17,056 nt of DNA from CALFMR01 sp035550595 (GTDB lineage: Bacteria > Acidobacteriota > Vicinamibacteria > Vicinamibacterales > SCN-69-37). Each line of letters starts with the position of its first letter. The stretch's first letter is position 1. The DNA lies in NCBI GenBank assembly GCA_035550595.1, contig DASZOV010000126.1, forward strand, positions 1 through 17,056. Reading direction: 5' to 3'. The notes beneath the pieces are model-generated. The model had not been told where the DNA came from and ran no database searches. It saw nothing but the letters and a program-made list of their open reading frames with translations. Below, piece by piece: positions 7,355-13,816 of this stretch. The position numbers and the translations under genes are program-made.

Positions 7355-8801
7355 ACGACGCGTTGCGATAAAGAACCGGCAGCGGGAACGGTCGGTCCAC
7401 CGGGTCGACGAACACGTCGAGCGCGAACCGCGACGCGAGCTGCCGGACGTCGTCGACGGTGAACGCGTCGAAGTCGGCCATCGCGGCCATTCGTTCGGCG
7501 ACGCGCATCGCGATGCGCCGGTCGTACATCGCGATCGCCGGATCCTTCGTCACCTCGAGGAGGACGTCCTTCCGCGCGACGATGCGGACGTTCGCGCCGT
7601 AGCGCCAGACGTGATCCGGCGCCGCGAGCACGTGCCATGTGTCCGGCTGGCCGCGCAGCCATTCGAGCGCCGCGGTCCAATCGGTAGTCGGCGGTCGTAC
7701 CTGAACGAGCGATCCGCGGCCGTGCATGACGTACGTGCCTCGGGCAGCGGCCAAGGCGACGAGCGCGGCGACGAGCATCGTCCTCGCGCGCGCGGGCCAG
7801 CGACCGGCGAGATAGCCGACGATCCACCACGCGAGATAGAACGTCGCCACGACGTCGAGCAGCCAGAAGACGCGGTTCACCTGCATCTGCACGGCCAGCG
7901 CCAGCCGCGCTTCGGTGAACGGCACCGATGCCAGGAAGATCGCCGTGAGCACGATCATCGCCACGACGAGCGCGCCTTCGCCCGGCACGCTCACACCCGC
8001 GCGTCGACGGCAGCGCGCGATGACGACGATGACGGCGGGATAGAGCAGGTTGGTGAGCCACGCGTAGAGCGGCCACTGCGCTGCGAACAGGTAGTCGCGA
8101 TCGGCGAACACCGCGAGCCAGGCCGGATCCATGACGACAAGTCGTCCGGCGACGAGCCCGTGTCCGACGAGTAGCGCAATCGCCGCGACCACCGCCAGAC
8201 CGATGACGATCCGCGTGCGGTGCACGCTCGATACAATCGCCATCGCCGCGGCCGCTACGGCGAACCAGACCGCCGTCGTCGGATGAACGACGCCCGCGAC
8301 GACGATGAGCGCGGCGCCAGCGAGCCAGCGCCGCCGCAGAACGAAAGCGAGCGCCGCGAGGCCGATCGCGAACGCCAGCACGCGCGGGTGCATGTAGCCT
8401 TCGAACGTGTTGGCGCCCGTGCGCGCGATCCGATGCCGCAGCGTCAGCAGCGTGAGAAAGGCGGCCGACGTCCACCCATCGGCGCCGAGCGCCCGCGCGA
8501 GCGCGAACGCGCCGGCGGCAAAGGCCCCGACCGTGACGAGATAGAGGAGGAAGAACAGCGTCGGGACGCTGGTGCCGGTCGTCCGGGCGAGCCAGCCGAG
8601 CACCTCGTCGCCGAGCCAGAGCTTGGTCTGGGTTGCGAGGACGTCGCGGTCACGCGGGAAGAGCGTGGGGTGCGCGGCGAGCTCGACGGCCGGTGCGTAG
8701 AACGCCTGGTCCGAGACGCCGTAGCGGTATCCGGACGAGTTGGCCGTGACGAGGAGCGCGAAGAGCAGCAGCGCGCCGGCGAGCGCGAGCCCTCGCGTCA
8801 C
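7326..8801 (-). CDS. Polytopic membrane protein with C-terminal soluble domain, GT-C-like, function unknown
   Basis: Integral membrane protein of 491 residues, last gene of the five-gene minus-strand operon. After an N-terminal helix (~5-20) comes the extracytoplasmic segment GYRYGVSDQAFYAPAVELAAHP with Asp31, then ~9 further helices to residue ~355. Landmarks include NTFEGYMHPRVLAFA (131-145), HPTTAVWF (173-180) and MQVNRVFWLL. A soluble tail of ~120 residues holds ALEWLRGQPDTWHVLAAPD and a VRIVARKDVLLEVTKD stretch. The arrangement of an acidic first loop and a soluble C-terminus recalls GT-C-type or DUF6798-like proteins, but I do not recognise a specific family. The GTG at 8801 overlaps the DinB-family stop (GTGA, 4 bp). 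A longer reading to 8972 would run through the DinB gene and has no membrane character, so I rejected it. Confidence 0.75.
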   Translation of the reverse strand: MTRGLALAGALLLFALLVTANSSGYRYGVSDQAFYAPAVELAAHPTLFPRDRDVLATQTKLWLGDEVLGWLARTTGTSVPTLFFLLYLVTVGAFAAGAFALARALGADGWTSAAFLTLLTLRHRIARTGANTFEGYMHPRVLAFAIGLAALAFVLRRRWLAGAALIVVAGVVHPTTAVWFAVAAAAMAIVSSVHRTRIVIGLAVVAAIALLVGHGLVAGRLVVMDPAWLAVFADRDYLFAAQWPLYAWLTNLLYPAVIVVIARCRRRAGVSVPGEGALVVAMIVLTAIFLASVPFTEARLALAVQMQVNRVFWLLDVVATFYLAWWIVGYLAGRWPARARTMLVAALVALAAARGTYVMHGRGSLVQVRPPTTDWTAALEWLRGQPDTWHVLAAPDHVWRYGANVRIVARKDVLLEVTKDPAIAMYDRRIAMRVAERMAAMADFDAFTVDDVRQLASRFALDVFVDPVDRPFPLPVLYRNASFIVYDLRPH

Positions 8802-9292
8802 AGACGCTCGTCGGCCGTCGGTCCGTAAATGGGCGGCAGCGGCACGCCCTGCAGCCGCAGGTACACCGTCATCTGCCCGCGATGATGAATCATGTGATGG
8901 ATGAGGAGCTGACGGACCGCGGCGATGCGCGGCATGGACAGCACGGTGTGTCCGCCACGCTTCAACACCCACGGCGCGTCGAACTCGGCGTCGCTCCGCG
9001 CCTCGATCGCGCGCCGCGCGTCGGCGACGTGCGCGTCGAACGCGGCCAGCAGCTCGGCGCGTGTCGCGGGCGGGGCGGCCGGCGGAGGCGCGGTCGCGAA
9101 GTCGTACTCGGACCGCTCGACGATGTCGGCGCCCCAGTGCGGGAGCCGCGCGAGATGCGTCGCCAGGCTGCCGAGCGACGACGACTTCTCGTGCGGCTTC
9201 CAGTCGAAGGCGTGCTCGGGCACGCGCTCGAGCACGCGGCGCGTCAGCGCCATCTCATGATCGAACTCGGCGCGAATGGCATCCATACTCAT
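8798..9292 (-). CDS. DinB-family four-helix-bundle protein
   Basis: Member of the DinB/YfiT-like metalloenzyme superfamily, which includes damage-inducible proteins and bacillithiol/mycothiol-dependent transferases; the reaction here is unknown. The 164 residues match the family. The three-His metal site is visible as His46 (GSLATHLARLPHW) on helix 2 and His133/His137 in LIHHMIHHRGQMTVYLRLQG, followed by the usual PPIYGPTADE end. The N-terminal AIRAEFDHEMALTRRVLERVPEHAFDWKPHE-type helix is typical and is split here only for description. The ATG at 9292 (MSMDA) is chosen; a second ATG lies two codons on. The gene starts 8 bp after the lemA stop and overlaps the following membrane gene by 4 bp, so it sits within one operon. 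No strong ribosome-binding site is seen. Confidence 0.9.
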   Translation of the reverse strand: MSMDAIRAEFDHEMALTRRVLERVPEHAFDWKPHEKSSSLGSLATHLARLPHWGADIVERSEYDFATAPPPAAPPATRAELLAAFDAHVADARRAIEARSDAEFDAPWVLKRGGHTVLSMPRIAAVRQLLIHHMIHHRGQMTVYLRLQGVPLPPIYGPTADERL

Positions 9293-9300
9293 CGGCGCGC

Positions 9301-9873
9301 CTAGCGGGAGAAGTCGACCTTCGGCACCGCCTCGGCCGAGGCCGGCGCATCGAAGTACGGATATTCCTTGAAGCCGAAGATCTTCGCCGTGATGTTCGAC
9401 GGGAACTTGCGCCGCTGCGTGTCGTACTCCTGCACGCGCTGGTTGTAGCGCATGCGCTCCACCGACAACCGGTTCTCGGTGCCGGCCAGCTCGTCCATCA
9501 ACCGCGCGAACGTCTCGTTCGACTTGAGCTGCGGATAGTTCTCCACGACGACCAGGAGACGCGAGAGCGCGGCCGACTCCTGGTTCGCGGCGGCGATCTT
9601 GTCCGACGGTGTCGTCGCGCCCGCCAGCTTGGCGCGCGCGTCGTCGACCGCCTGGAACACGTCGCGCTCCTGCTGCGCGTAGCCCTTCACCGTGCTGACC
9701 AGGTTGGGGATGAGGTCGTTGCGCCGCTGGAGCTGGTTTTCGACCTGGCCCCACTGGGCCTTGATGGCCTCTTCCTGTGTCGTGAACGTGTTGTACGAAC
9801 AACCGGACGTCAGCCACGCGAGGATGACCAGCGCGCTGAGGCCCGCTGTCGATCGCAGCCAGCTTCGTGTCAT
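9301..9873 (-). CDS. lemA: LemA family lipoprotein
   Basis: Envelope protein of the LemA family, 190 residues. The N-terminus has a basic start, a hydrophobic stretch (GLSALVILAWL) and a lipobox-like TSGC with Cys25, so it is probably a lipoprotein anchored facing the periplasm. The mature region begins with SYNTFTTQEEAIKAQWGQV and continues with NQLQRRNDLIPNLVSTVKGYA, the signature of LemA, followed by long coiled-coil helices with a VVVENYPQLKSNETF segment and a C-terminal YPYFDAP-type tail. The ATG at 9873 is chosen because AGGAG (9881-9885, minus strand) lies 7 nt upstream; a longer reading would intrude on the TPM gene. LemA genes commonly neighbour TPM-domain genes, as here. Molecular function is unsettled. 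Confidence 0.95.
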   Translation of the reverse strand: MTRSWLRSTAGLSALVILAWLTSGCSYNTFTTQEEAIKAQWGQVENQLQRRNDLIPNLVSTVKGYAQQERDVFQAVDDARAKLAGATTPSDKIAAANQESAALSRLLVVVENYPQLKSNETFARLMDELAGTENRLSVERMRYNQRVQEYDTQRRKFPSNITAKIFGFKEYPYFDAPASAEAVPKVDFSR

Positions 9874-9880
9874 GTCGATG

Positions 9881-9885
9881 CTCCT
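9881..9885 (-). promoter_or_regulatory. Ribosome-binding site of lemA
   Basis: AGGAG on the minus strand, 7 nt before the ATG at 9873. It fixes the lemA start and rules out the in-frame extension that would overlap the TPM gene. Confidence 0.65.
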
Positions 9886-9934
9886 GTCGGTCACTCTACT
9901 GCAACTTGTCGTGCGCGGCGCGGTCGCGTGTGCG

Positions 9935-10765
9935 TTACCAGCCGCCCGATGCGCCGCCACCGCCGCTCATCCCGCCGCCAAAGCCGCCGAACCCGCCACC
10001 GCCTCCACCACCAAACCCACCGCCGCGGCCGCCGAAGCCACCGCCGAATCCACCAAAGCCGCCGGGCCAGACGCCCCAGCCGCCGCGCCGGCGTCCGCCC
10101 GGGCCGAATCCCGACGAGCCGCCGCCGCGCGACGCGAAGCTGATGACCAGCAGAATGATGATGAAGACGATGATGGCCGCGCCGACCGAGAGATGGCCGC
10201 CGTTGTCACGCCGCGCGGGCGCCGCCGGCACGCCGGTCAACGTGACGCCGCGCGCGCTGGCGATGCGCTGGATGACGCGCGTCGCGCCGTTCACGAGGCC
10301 GGGACCGTACTGGCCTTGCCGGAATGCCGGCAGGATGTCCTGCCGGATCGTCTCGCCTGCGAACCCGTCGGTGATGTATTCCTCGAGCCCGTAGCCCGTC
10401 TCGATGCGGACGTGGTGGTCGTCGACGGCGACCAGAATCAAGACGCCGTTGTCCTTGCCCTTCTGGCCGATGCCCGCGTGCTCGAAGAGCCGCACCGCGT
10501 ACTGTTCGATCGTGTCGGGCGACGTCGTCTTGATCGTCGCGACGACGACTACGTCGCCGCTCGCCGCCTGGAGCGCTCGGATGCGCGTGTCGAGCGTCTG
10601 CGCACTCGCTGCGTCGATGACGTGCGCGAAGTCGTTGACCGGCGCCGTCAGGTCCGGCAGATCCTGCGCGCGCGCCAGCCGCGGCGCCGCGAGGGCGACG
10701 CCGAGGGCGAGCACGACGCCGGCGATCCGGGTCAGCGCGCGTGCCACGTGTCGACGAACGTCCAC
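9935..10765 (-). CDS. TPM-domain (YgcG/DUF477) membrane protein with glycine-rich tail
   Basis: Exported membrane-anchored protein of 276 residues. It has a signal peptide (IAGVVLALGVALAA core, probable cleavage after ARA), then a TPM domain at about 38-175 with the classic VNDFAHVID, SGDVVVVATIKT, IEQYAVRLFEHAGIGQKGKDNGVL, VRIETGYGLEEYITD and FRQGQYGPGL elements. A transmembrane helix follows (~193-210), then a tail of ~64 residues that is mostly glycine with Phe/Trp and ends ASGGW, as is usual in this family. TPM domains are tied to envelope maintenance and photosystem repair in other organisms, but no general reaction is established. I give the GTG at 10765; a second GTG at 10747 leaves a shorter, equally good signal peptide and a smaller overlap with the upstream gene. 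It is followed after 61 bp by lemA. Confidence 0.93.
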   Translation of the reverse strand: MDVRRHVARALTRIAGVVLALGVALAAPRLARAQDLPDLTAPVNDFAHVIDAASAQTLDTRIRALQAASGDVVVVATIKTTSPDTIEQYAVRLFEHAGIGQKGKDNGVLILVAVDDHHVRIETGYGLEEYITDGFAGETIRQDILPAFRQGQYGPGLVNGATRVIQRIASARGVTLTGVPAAPARRDNGGHLSVGAAIIVFIIILLVISFASRGGGSSGFGPGGRRRGGWGVWPGGFGGFGGGFGGRGGGFGGGGGGGFGGFGGGMSGGGGASGGW

Positions 10766-11427
10766 AAGGTTTCGGTGGCCTGGAGATAGGCCGGCAGATC
10801 GGCGACGACGGCTGACGCACCGTCGGGCTCACGGATGAGCGCCAGAACGCGGCCGATGAGCGCGTCGGGCAGGCCCGCGAGTCGCGCGCCGGCTCGAGCC
10901 GCGTTGGGTTCGGCTGCGGCGTGTGCATCGAGCCGCGCCACGCTCGCGAGGAGCGCGGCCAGCGCCGGAGCCGAGTGCACGACGAGCGCGGCCAACTCCT
11001 CGTCATGGCCGGCCGCCGCGATCCAACCCTGACGCAGATGGATGAGATGGCCTTTCGCCTGCACCTCGCACGCGCGCCGCAGGTCGTCCGGATCCACACG
11101 CGCATGGTCGAACGGCGGATGGCCGGTGATGACGACGTGCCGATCGATGATCGTCTGGTACTCGAGGGGGAAGACGTCGAGCGAGCGCGTGAACTCGTCA
11201 GGCGTGAGGAGCAGCGGGATGTCCAACCCGTCGTGCCGCCAGGTGCCGGCGAGCGCGGCCAGTGCTTCGAGATCCGCCGCGGTGACCGACGATGCGAACG
11301 CGGCGCTCGACGCGGGGCCGGTCGCGACGAGCGCGTGGAAGCGCGGGCCGAGGACGCGCGCCAGATCCGCCGCCAGCCGATCGAACGCGCGGCGTTCGGA
11401 CGCCGAGAGAGTCAGGGTATCGGGCAC
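10732..11427 (-). CDS. Uncharacterised protein, possibly nucleotidyltransferase-like, first gene of the TPM-LemA operon
   Basis: Soluble, Ala/Leu-rich protein of 231 residues with no signal peptide or membrane helix. I do not recognise a named family with certainty. The central stretch IPLLLTPDEFTRSLDVFPLEYQ and the following HVVITGHPPFDH, then LRRACEVQAKGHLIHLRQGWI, resemble uncharacterised nucleotidyltransferase-fold proteins. No clear GS...D-x-D catalytic set is visible, so activity is doubtful. The C-terminal half is helical (SAPALAALLASVARLDAHA) and ends YLQATETLWTFVDTWHAR. The GTG at 11427 is the only good start: the nearby ATG at 11434 is out of frame. There is no Shine-Dalgarno, but TAGAAT ends 6 nt upstream, suggesting a leaderless mRNA. 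The 3' end overlaps the TPM gene start. Confidence 0.8.
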   Translation of the reverse strand: MPDTLTLSASERRAFDRLAADLARVLGPRFHALVATGPASSAAFASSVTAADLEALAALAGTWRHDGLDIPLLLTPDEFTRSLDVFPLEYQTIIDRHVVITGHPPFDHARVDPDDLRRACEVQAKGHLIHLRQGWIAAAGHDEELAALVVHSAPALAALLASVARLDAHAAAEPNAARAGARLAGLPDALIGRVLALIREPDGASAVVADLPAYLQATETLWTFVDTWHAR

Positions 11428-11433
11428 GTCGCC

Positions 11434-11439
11434 ATTCTA
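11434..11439 (-). promoter_or_regulatory. Putative -10 box (TAGAAT) of the TPM-LemA operon
   Basis: Minus-strand TAGAAT, then GGCGAC (6 nt), then the GTG start at 11427. It mirrors the box of the divergent gene at 11512-11517, with the same hexamer and the same spacing. No clear -35 or Shine-Dalgarno is visible. This would give a transcript beginning at the start codon. Confidence 0.5.
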
Positions 11440-11511
11440 ACGACGAATGAGGCGCGCTGCTGGTTCCATGTCGGCTCCGACGATCCCGTGCCCGTGGTGG
11501 CGGCCGGTGGA

Positions 11512-11517
11512 TAGAAT
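11512..11517 (+). promoter_or_regulatory. Putative -10 box (TAGAAT) of the YvcK-like gene
   Basis: TAGAAT, then GACGGC (6 nt), then the GTG start at 11524. It has no clear -35 and no Shine-Dalgarno, and it is the mirror image of the box at 11434-11439. It suggests leaderless transcription. Confidence 0.5.
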
Positions 11518-11523
11518 GACGGC

Positions 11524-12513
11524 GTGCAACTACGCGTCCTCAAGGTGGGGTGCTTCGGCGGCGGCACGGGCCTGCCCAGCCTGCTCGGCGGCTTGAAGAG
11601 CAATCCGTGGATCGATCTGCACGCGGTCGTCACGATGTTCGACAGCGGCGGCTCGTCAGGCCAGTTGCGTGACGCGCTCGGCGTGCTGCCACCGGGCGAC
11701 GTGCTCAAGTGCGCGCTGGCGCTCGCACGCAACGAGCGCGAGGCGCGCGAAATCCTGCTTGCGCGTCTGCCCATGCTCGAGCACGGCCGACTGGCCGGGC
11801 ACACGGGCGGCAATCTGCTGCTCTCGATGATGGAGCAGTACACCGGTGGCGATTTCCTCGCGGCGGTCGACGGTCTGCGCGCGCTCCTCGGCTGCCGCGG
11901 CCACGTCTGGCCGATCACCGTGGAGCGATCGACGCTCTGTGCCGAGCATCGCGACGGATCGATCTCGCGCGGCGAGGTCGCCGTCGATCAAGGCCAGGCG
12001 GCGGGCCGGCCCATCGAGAAGCTGTGGCTCGATCCACCGGCCGCCATTCATCCGTCAGTCGCGGCTGCCATCCGCTCGCTCGACGCCGTCATCGTCGGGC
12101 CGGGCAGCTTCTTCACGAGCCTCCTCCCGATCTTCCTCGTCGACGGCTGCCGCGAGGCCCTTGCCGAGATGCAAGGACCGATCATCGTCGTCGCGAACCT
12201 GCTCACCGAGGGACGCGGCATGGCGAGCTTCACGGCCGCCGACGCGGTGGCGCGACTCACCCGCGCGATCGGCCGCGACGTGGACGTGCTCGTCTTCAAC
12301 AGCGCCGTGCCCGGCCCCGCCGTGCTGGACCGCTACGCGCGCGAACACAAGGCGCCACTCGCCCTCGGCACACTGCCGCCGTGCGTCGAGGTCATCGAAG
12401 GCGCCTTCTGGCGCCGAGCGATCGCCCGCCACGACCGCCGCCGCCTCCTCGCCGCCGTGTGGATGGCGCTCGCCGAACGGCTGTTGGGGGAGAAAGCGCT
12501 CTCGAGAAGCTGA
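11524..12513 (+). CDS. yvcK: YvcK/CofD-like protein (gluconeogenesis factor family)
   Basis: Cytoplasmic protein of 329 residues from the YvcK/CofD-like family. In characterised members it binds UDP-sugars and supports cell-wall synthesis and growth on gluconeogenic carbon sources; the related CofD transfers 2-phospholactate in F420 synthesis. Landmarks are GCFGGGTGLPSLLGGL (9-24), MFDSGGSSGQLRD (38-50), GDVLKCALAL (58-67), GHTGGNLLL (92-100), DAVIVGPGSFFTSLLP (187-202) and VVANLLTEGRGMASFTAADAV. These cover the nucleotide-binding and GPGS loops. I prefer YvcK to CofD because of the GPGSxxTSLLP motif and the absence of neighbouring F420 genes. The GTG at 11524 immediately precedes the first beta strand. 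Its TAGAAT box ends 6 nt upstream, so the transcript may be leaderless. It is divergent from the TPM-LemA operon. Confidence 0.92.
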   Translation: MQLRVLKVGCFGGGTGLPSLLGGLKSNPWIDLHAVVTMFDSGGSSGQLRDALGVLPPGDVLKCALALARNEREAREILLARLPMLEHGRLAGHTGGNLLLSMMEQYTGGDFLAAVDGLRALLGCRGHVWPITVERSTLCAEHRDGSISRGEVAVDQGQAAGRPIEKLWLDPPAAIHPSVAAAIRSLDAVIVGPGSFFTSLLPIFLVDGCREALAEMQGPIIVVANLLTEGRGMASFTAADAVARLTRAIGRDVDVLVFNSAVPGPAVLDRYAREHKAPLALGTLPPCVEVIEGAFWRRAIARHDRRRLLAAVWMALAERLLGEKALSRS

Positions 12514-12519
12514 CGCCTG

Positions 12520-12577
12520 CCAACTTTGAACTGCGAACTTCGAACTTCGAACGAAGGGGGCGCCTTCGGCGCATCTT
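12520..12577 (+). repeat. Composite repeat copy B: five 7-bp units plus 19-nt hairpin block
   Basis: Heptamers CCAACTT, TGAACTG, CGAACTT, CGAACTT, CGAACGA (12520-12554), a 4-nt spacer AGGG, then GGCGCCTTCGGCGCATCTT (12559-12577), identical over 19 nt to copy A. It lies between the converging ends of the YvcK-like and 3'-phosphoesterase genes. The rest of this gap (12578-12648) holds a weak TCACG/CGTGA inverted pair (12577-12581 with 12602-12606) and a 10-bp palindrome CGTTCGAACG at 12638-12647, which echoes the heptamer sequence. No gene is seen in the gap. Confidence 0.85.
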
Positions 12578-12648
12578 CACGTCGCGCGCTTCGCGTCTTC
12601 GCGTGAGCCGCTTCGAGGAACCGGCTTCTGGTTTCTGCGTTCGAACGT

Positions 12649-13413
12649 CTAACGTGATTTCTTCGCGCGCTTGGTTGTTTTTCGCGTGGGCTTCGCGCGG
12701 GTGGCTTTCTCGGGGCGGGGGGAGGGCTCCTTCGCGCGCCCGGCCTTGATTGCCGCCGCTCGTTCGATGGCGTCGCGGAGCAACGCACCCGCGTCGCCGC
12801 CGGTCGCGGGCCGGTTGGTGGCCCAGATGGCGGGGTTGTCCTCGGCGAGAATCTCCGCGAAGTCCTGGTTCGATTTCACGCTGAGCGGCGCAAAGGTCGC
12901 GATGTCCACGTCGCCCGCCCAGTCGTCGCGGTGCTTGATGAGCAGCCAGCTTCGGCCGTCGCCGCGGTTGCCGCCGTAGCCGCGCGTGCGCACGAGCGCC
13001 CACGATCCCTTCAGCTTGTAGCCGTCGAGCGTGAACTTCAGGTCGCCCTTCGCGAGTGCGGCGTCGACGTCGTCGACCTCGGGCGTCCATGTGCCGCGGT
13101 CCCACAACATCACGATGCCCGCGCCGTAGCCTTCGGGGATGACGCCCTCGAAGTCGCCGTACTCGACCGGATGATCCTCGACGTGCATGGCGAGCCGCTT
13201 GATCGTCGGGTCGAGCGACGGCCCCTTCGGCACCGCCCACGAGAGCAGCGTGCCCTTGTATTCGAGGCGGAAGTCGTAGTGCAGGTGGCTCGCGAGGTGC
13301 TTCTGGACGCAGAAGAACAGCGGCGCCTTGGTGTGGCGCGGCTTCGGTTCGGCGCCCTCGGGCTCGGGCGACTTCGTGAAATCGCGCTTGCGCTTGTACT
13401 CGGTGAGCGGCAT
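12649..13413 (-). CDS. Stand-alone LigD-type 3'-phosphoesterase (DNA polymerase/ligase N-terminal domain) with basic tail
   Basis: Protein of 254 residues equivalent to the phosphoesterase module of LigD. In LigD this module trims 3'-phosphates and 3'-ribonucleotides at DNA ends during non-homologous end joining. The active-site set known from Pseudomonas LigD is intact with matching spacing: His39 (VQKH), His45, Asp47 and Arg49 in LHYDFRLE, His81 and Tyr85 in VEDHPVEY. SWAVPKGPSLDPTIKRLA and FEGVIPEGYGAGIVMLWDRGTW are also typical. No ligase or polymerase domain is attached. Residues ~222-254 form a Lys/Arg/Ala/Pro-rich tail like histone H1, probably for DNA contact. The ATG at 13413 lies 16 bp after the yggX stop, so the two are probably one operon. 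No Ku gene is in the window. Confidence 0.93.
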   Translation of the reverse strand: MPLTEYKRKRDFTKSPEPEGAEPKPRHTKAPLFFCVQKHLASHLHYDFRLEYKGTLLSWAVPKGPSLDPTIKRLAMHVEDHPVEYGDFEGVIPEGYGAGIVMLWDRGTWTPEVDDVDAALAKGDLKFTLDGYKLKGSWALVRTRGYGGNRGDGRSWLLIKHRDDWAGDVDIATFAPLSVKSNQDFAEILAEDNPAIWATNRPATGGDAGALLRDAIERAAAIKAGRAKEPSPRPEKATRAKPTRKTTKRAKKSR

Positions 13414-13429
13414 GCGGGACGTGCGGAGG

Positions 13430-13717
13430 TCAGTGGCCCGGCGTGTAGTCGGGCGGCGTCGCGTCGCTCTCGCCGAACAGGAACTCTTCCATCTGCGTCG
13501 CGATGAGCTGCTGCGCTTCCTTCTGGAAGGGCAGCAGGCGGTACTCGTTGAGGATCATCTTCATGCGCTCTTCCCAGAGCTCCCACGCCTCGCGCGAGAT
13601 GTGCTCGTAGATGCGCTGGCCGAGCGCGCCCGGCCAGGGCGGCGCATCGAGCCCCGGCAGTTCCTGTTTGAGCTTGGCGCAGAACACCGTGCGCCCGGCG
13701 GTTTCGGCTGGTGCCAT
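13430..13717 (-). CDS. yggX: YggX, probable Fe(II)-trafficking/oxidative damage protection protein
   Basis: Small cytoplasmic protein of 95 residues, the usual size for YggX, which protects iron-sulfur proteins and limits oxidative damage in enterobacteria. Landmarks are TVFCAKLKQELPGLD with the conserved Cys13, PPWPGALGQRIYEHIS, REAWELWEERMKMILNEYRL, EAQQLIATQMEEFLFG and the terminal DYTPGH. The start is the ATG at 13717, which gives the family N-terminus; an AGAGGA tract lies rather far upstream. The open frame continues for another ~920 codons through the antisense of the peptidase-barrel gene. That extension is composition-driven and not coding. It is divergent from the peptidase gene and followed by the 3'-phosphoesterase gene. 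Confidence 0.95.
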   Translation of the reverse strand: MAPAETAGRTVFCAKLKQELPGLDAPPWPGALGQRIYEHISREAWELWEERMKMILNEYRLLPFQKEAQQLIATQMEEFLFGESDATPPDYTPGH

Positions 13718-13803
13718 AATCGACGTTCGTCCTCTGTCTCGTGTCGCGGACTGCTGTCCGGATCTTACCTGAAACGGGACGACGCTCCGTGTCGTGTTCG
13801 CGG

Positions 13804-13809
13804 AAGGAG
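13804..13809 (+). promoter_or_regulatory. Ribosome-binding site of the peptidase-barrel gene
   Basis: AAGGAG, 7 nt before the ATG at 13817. It is the strongest Shine-Dalgarno in the window and fixes this start against the long upstream open frame. Confidence 0.7.
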
Positions 13810-13816
13810 CCTGCTG

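Noticed and set aside
8802..8972. N-terminal extension of the second membrane protein to 8972
   Set aside because: It would lie inside the DinB-family gene and adds a non-conserved Arg/His-rich stretch. The GTG at 8801 gives a clean membrane-protein start with a GTGA overlap.
9938..10129. Apparent low-complexity repeat region
   Set aside because: It is the glycine-rich tail of the TPM protein, normal for this family, not a tandem-repeat locus or CRISPR.
11524..12513. 2-phospho-L-lactate transferase (CofD) for F420 synthesis
   Set aside because: The motifs fit the YvcK branch better and no other F420 biosynthesis gene is nearby.
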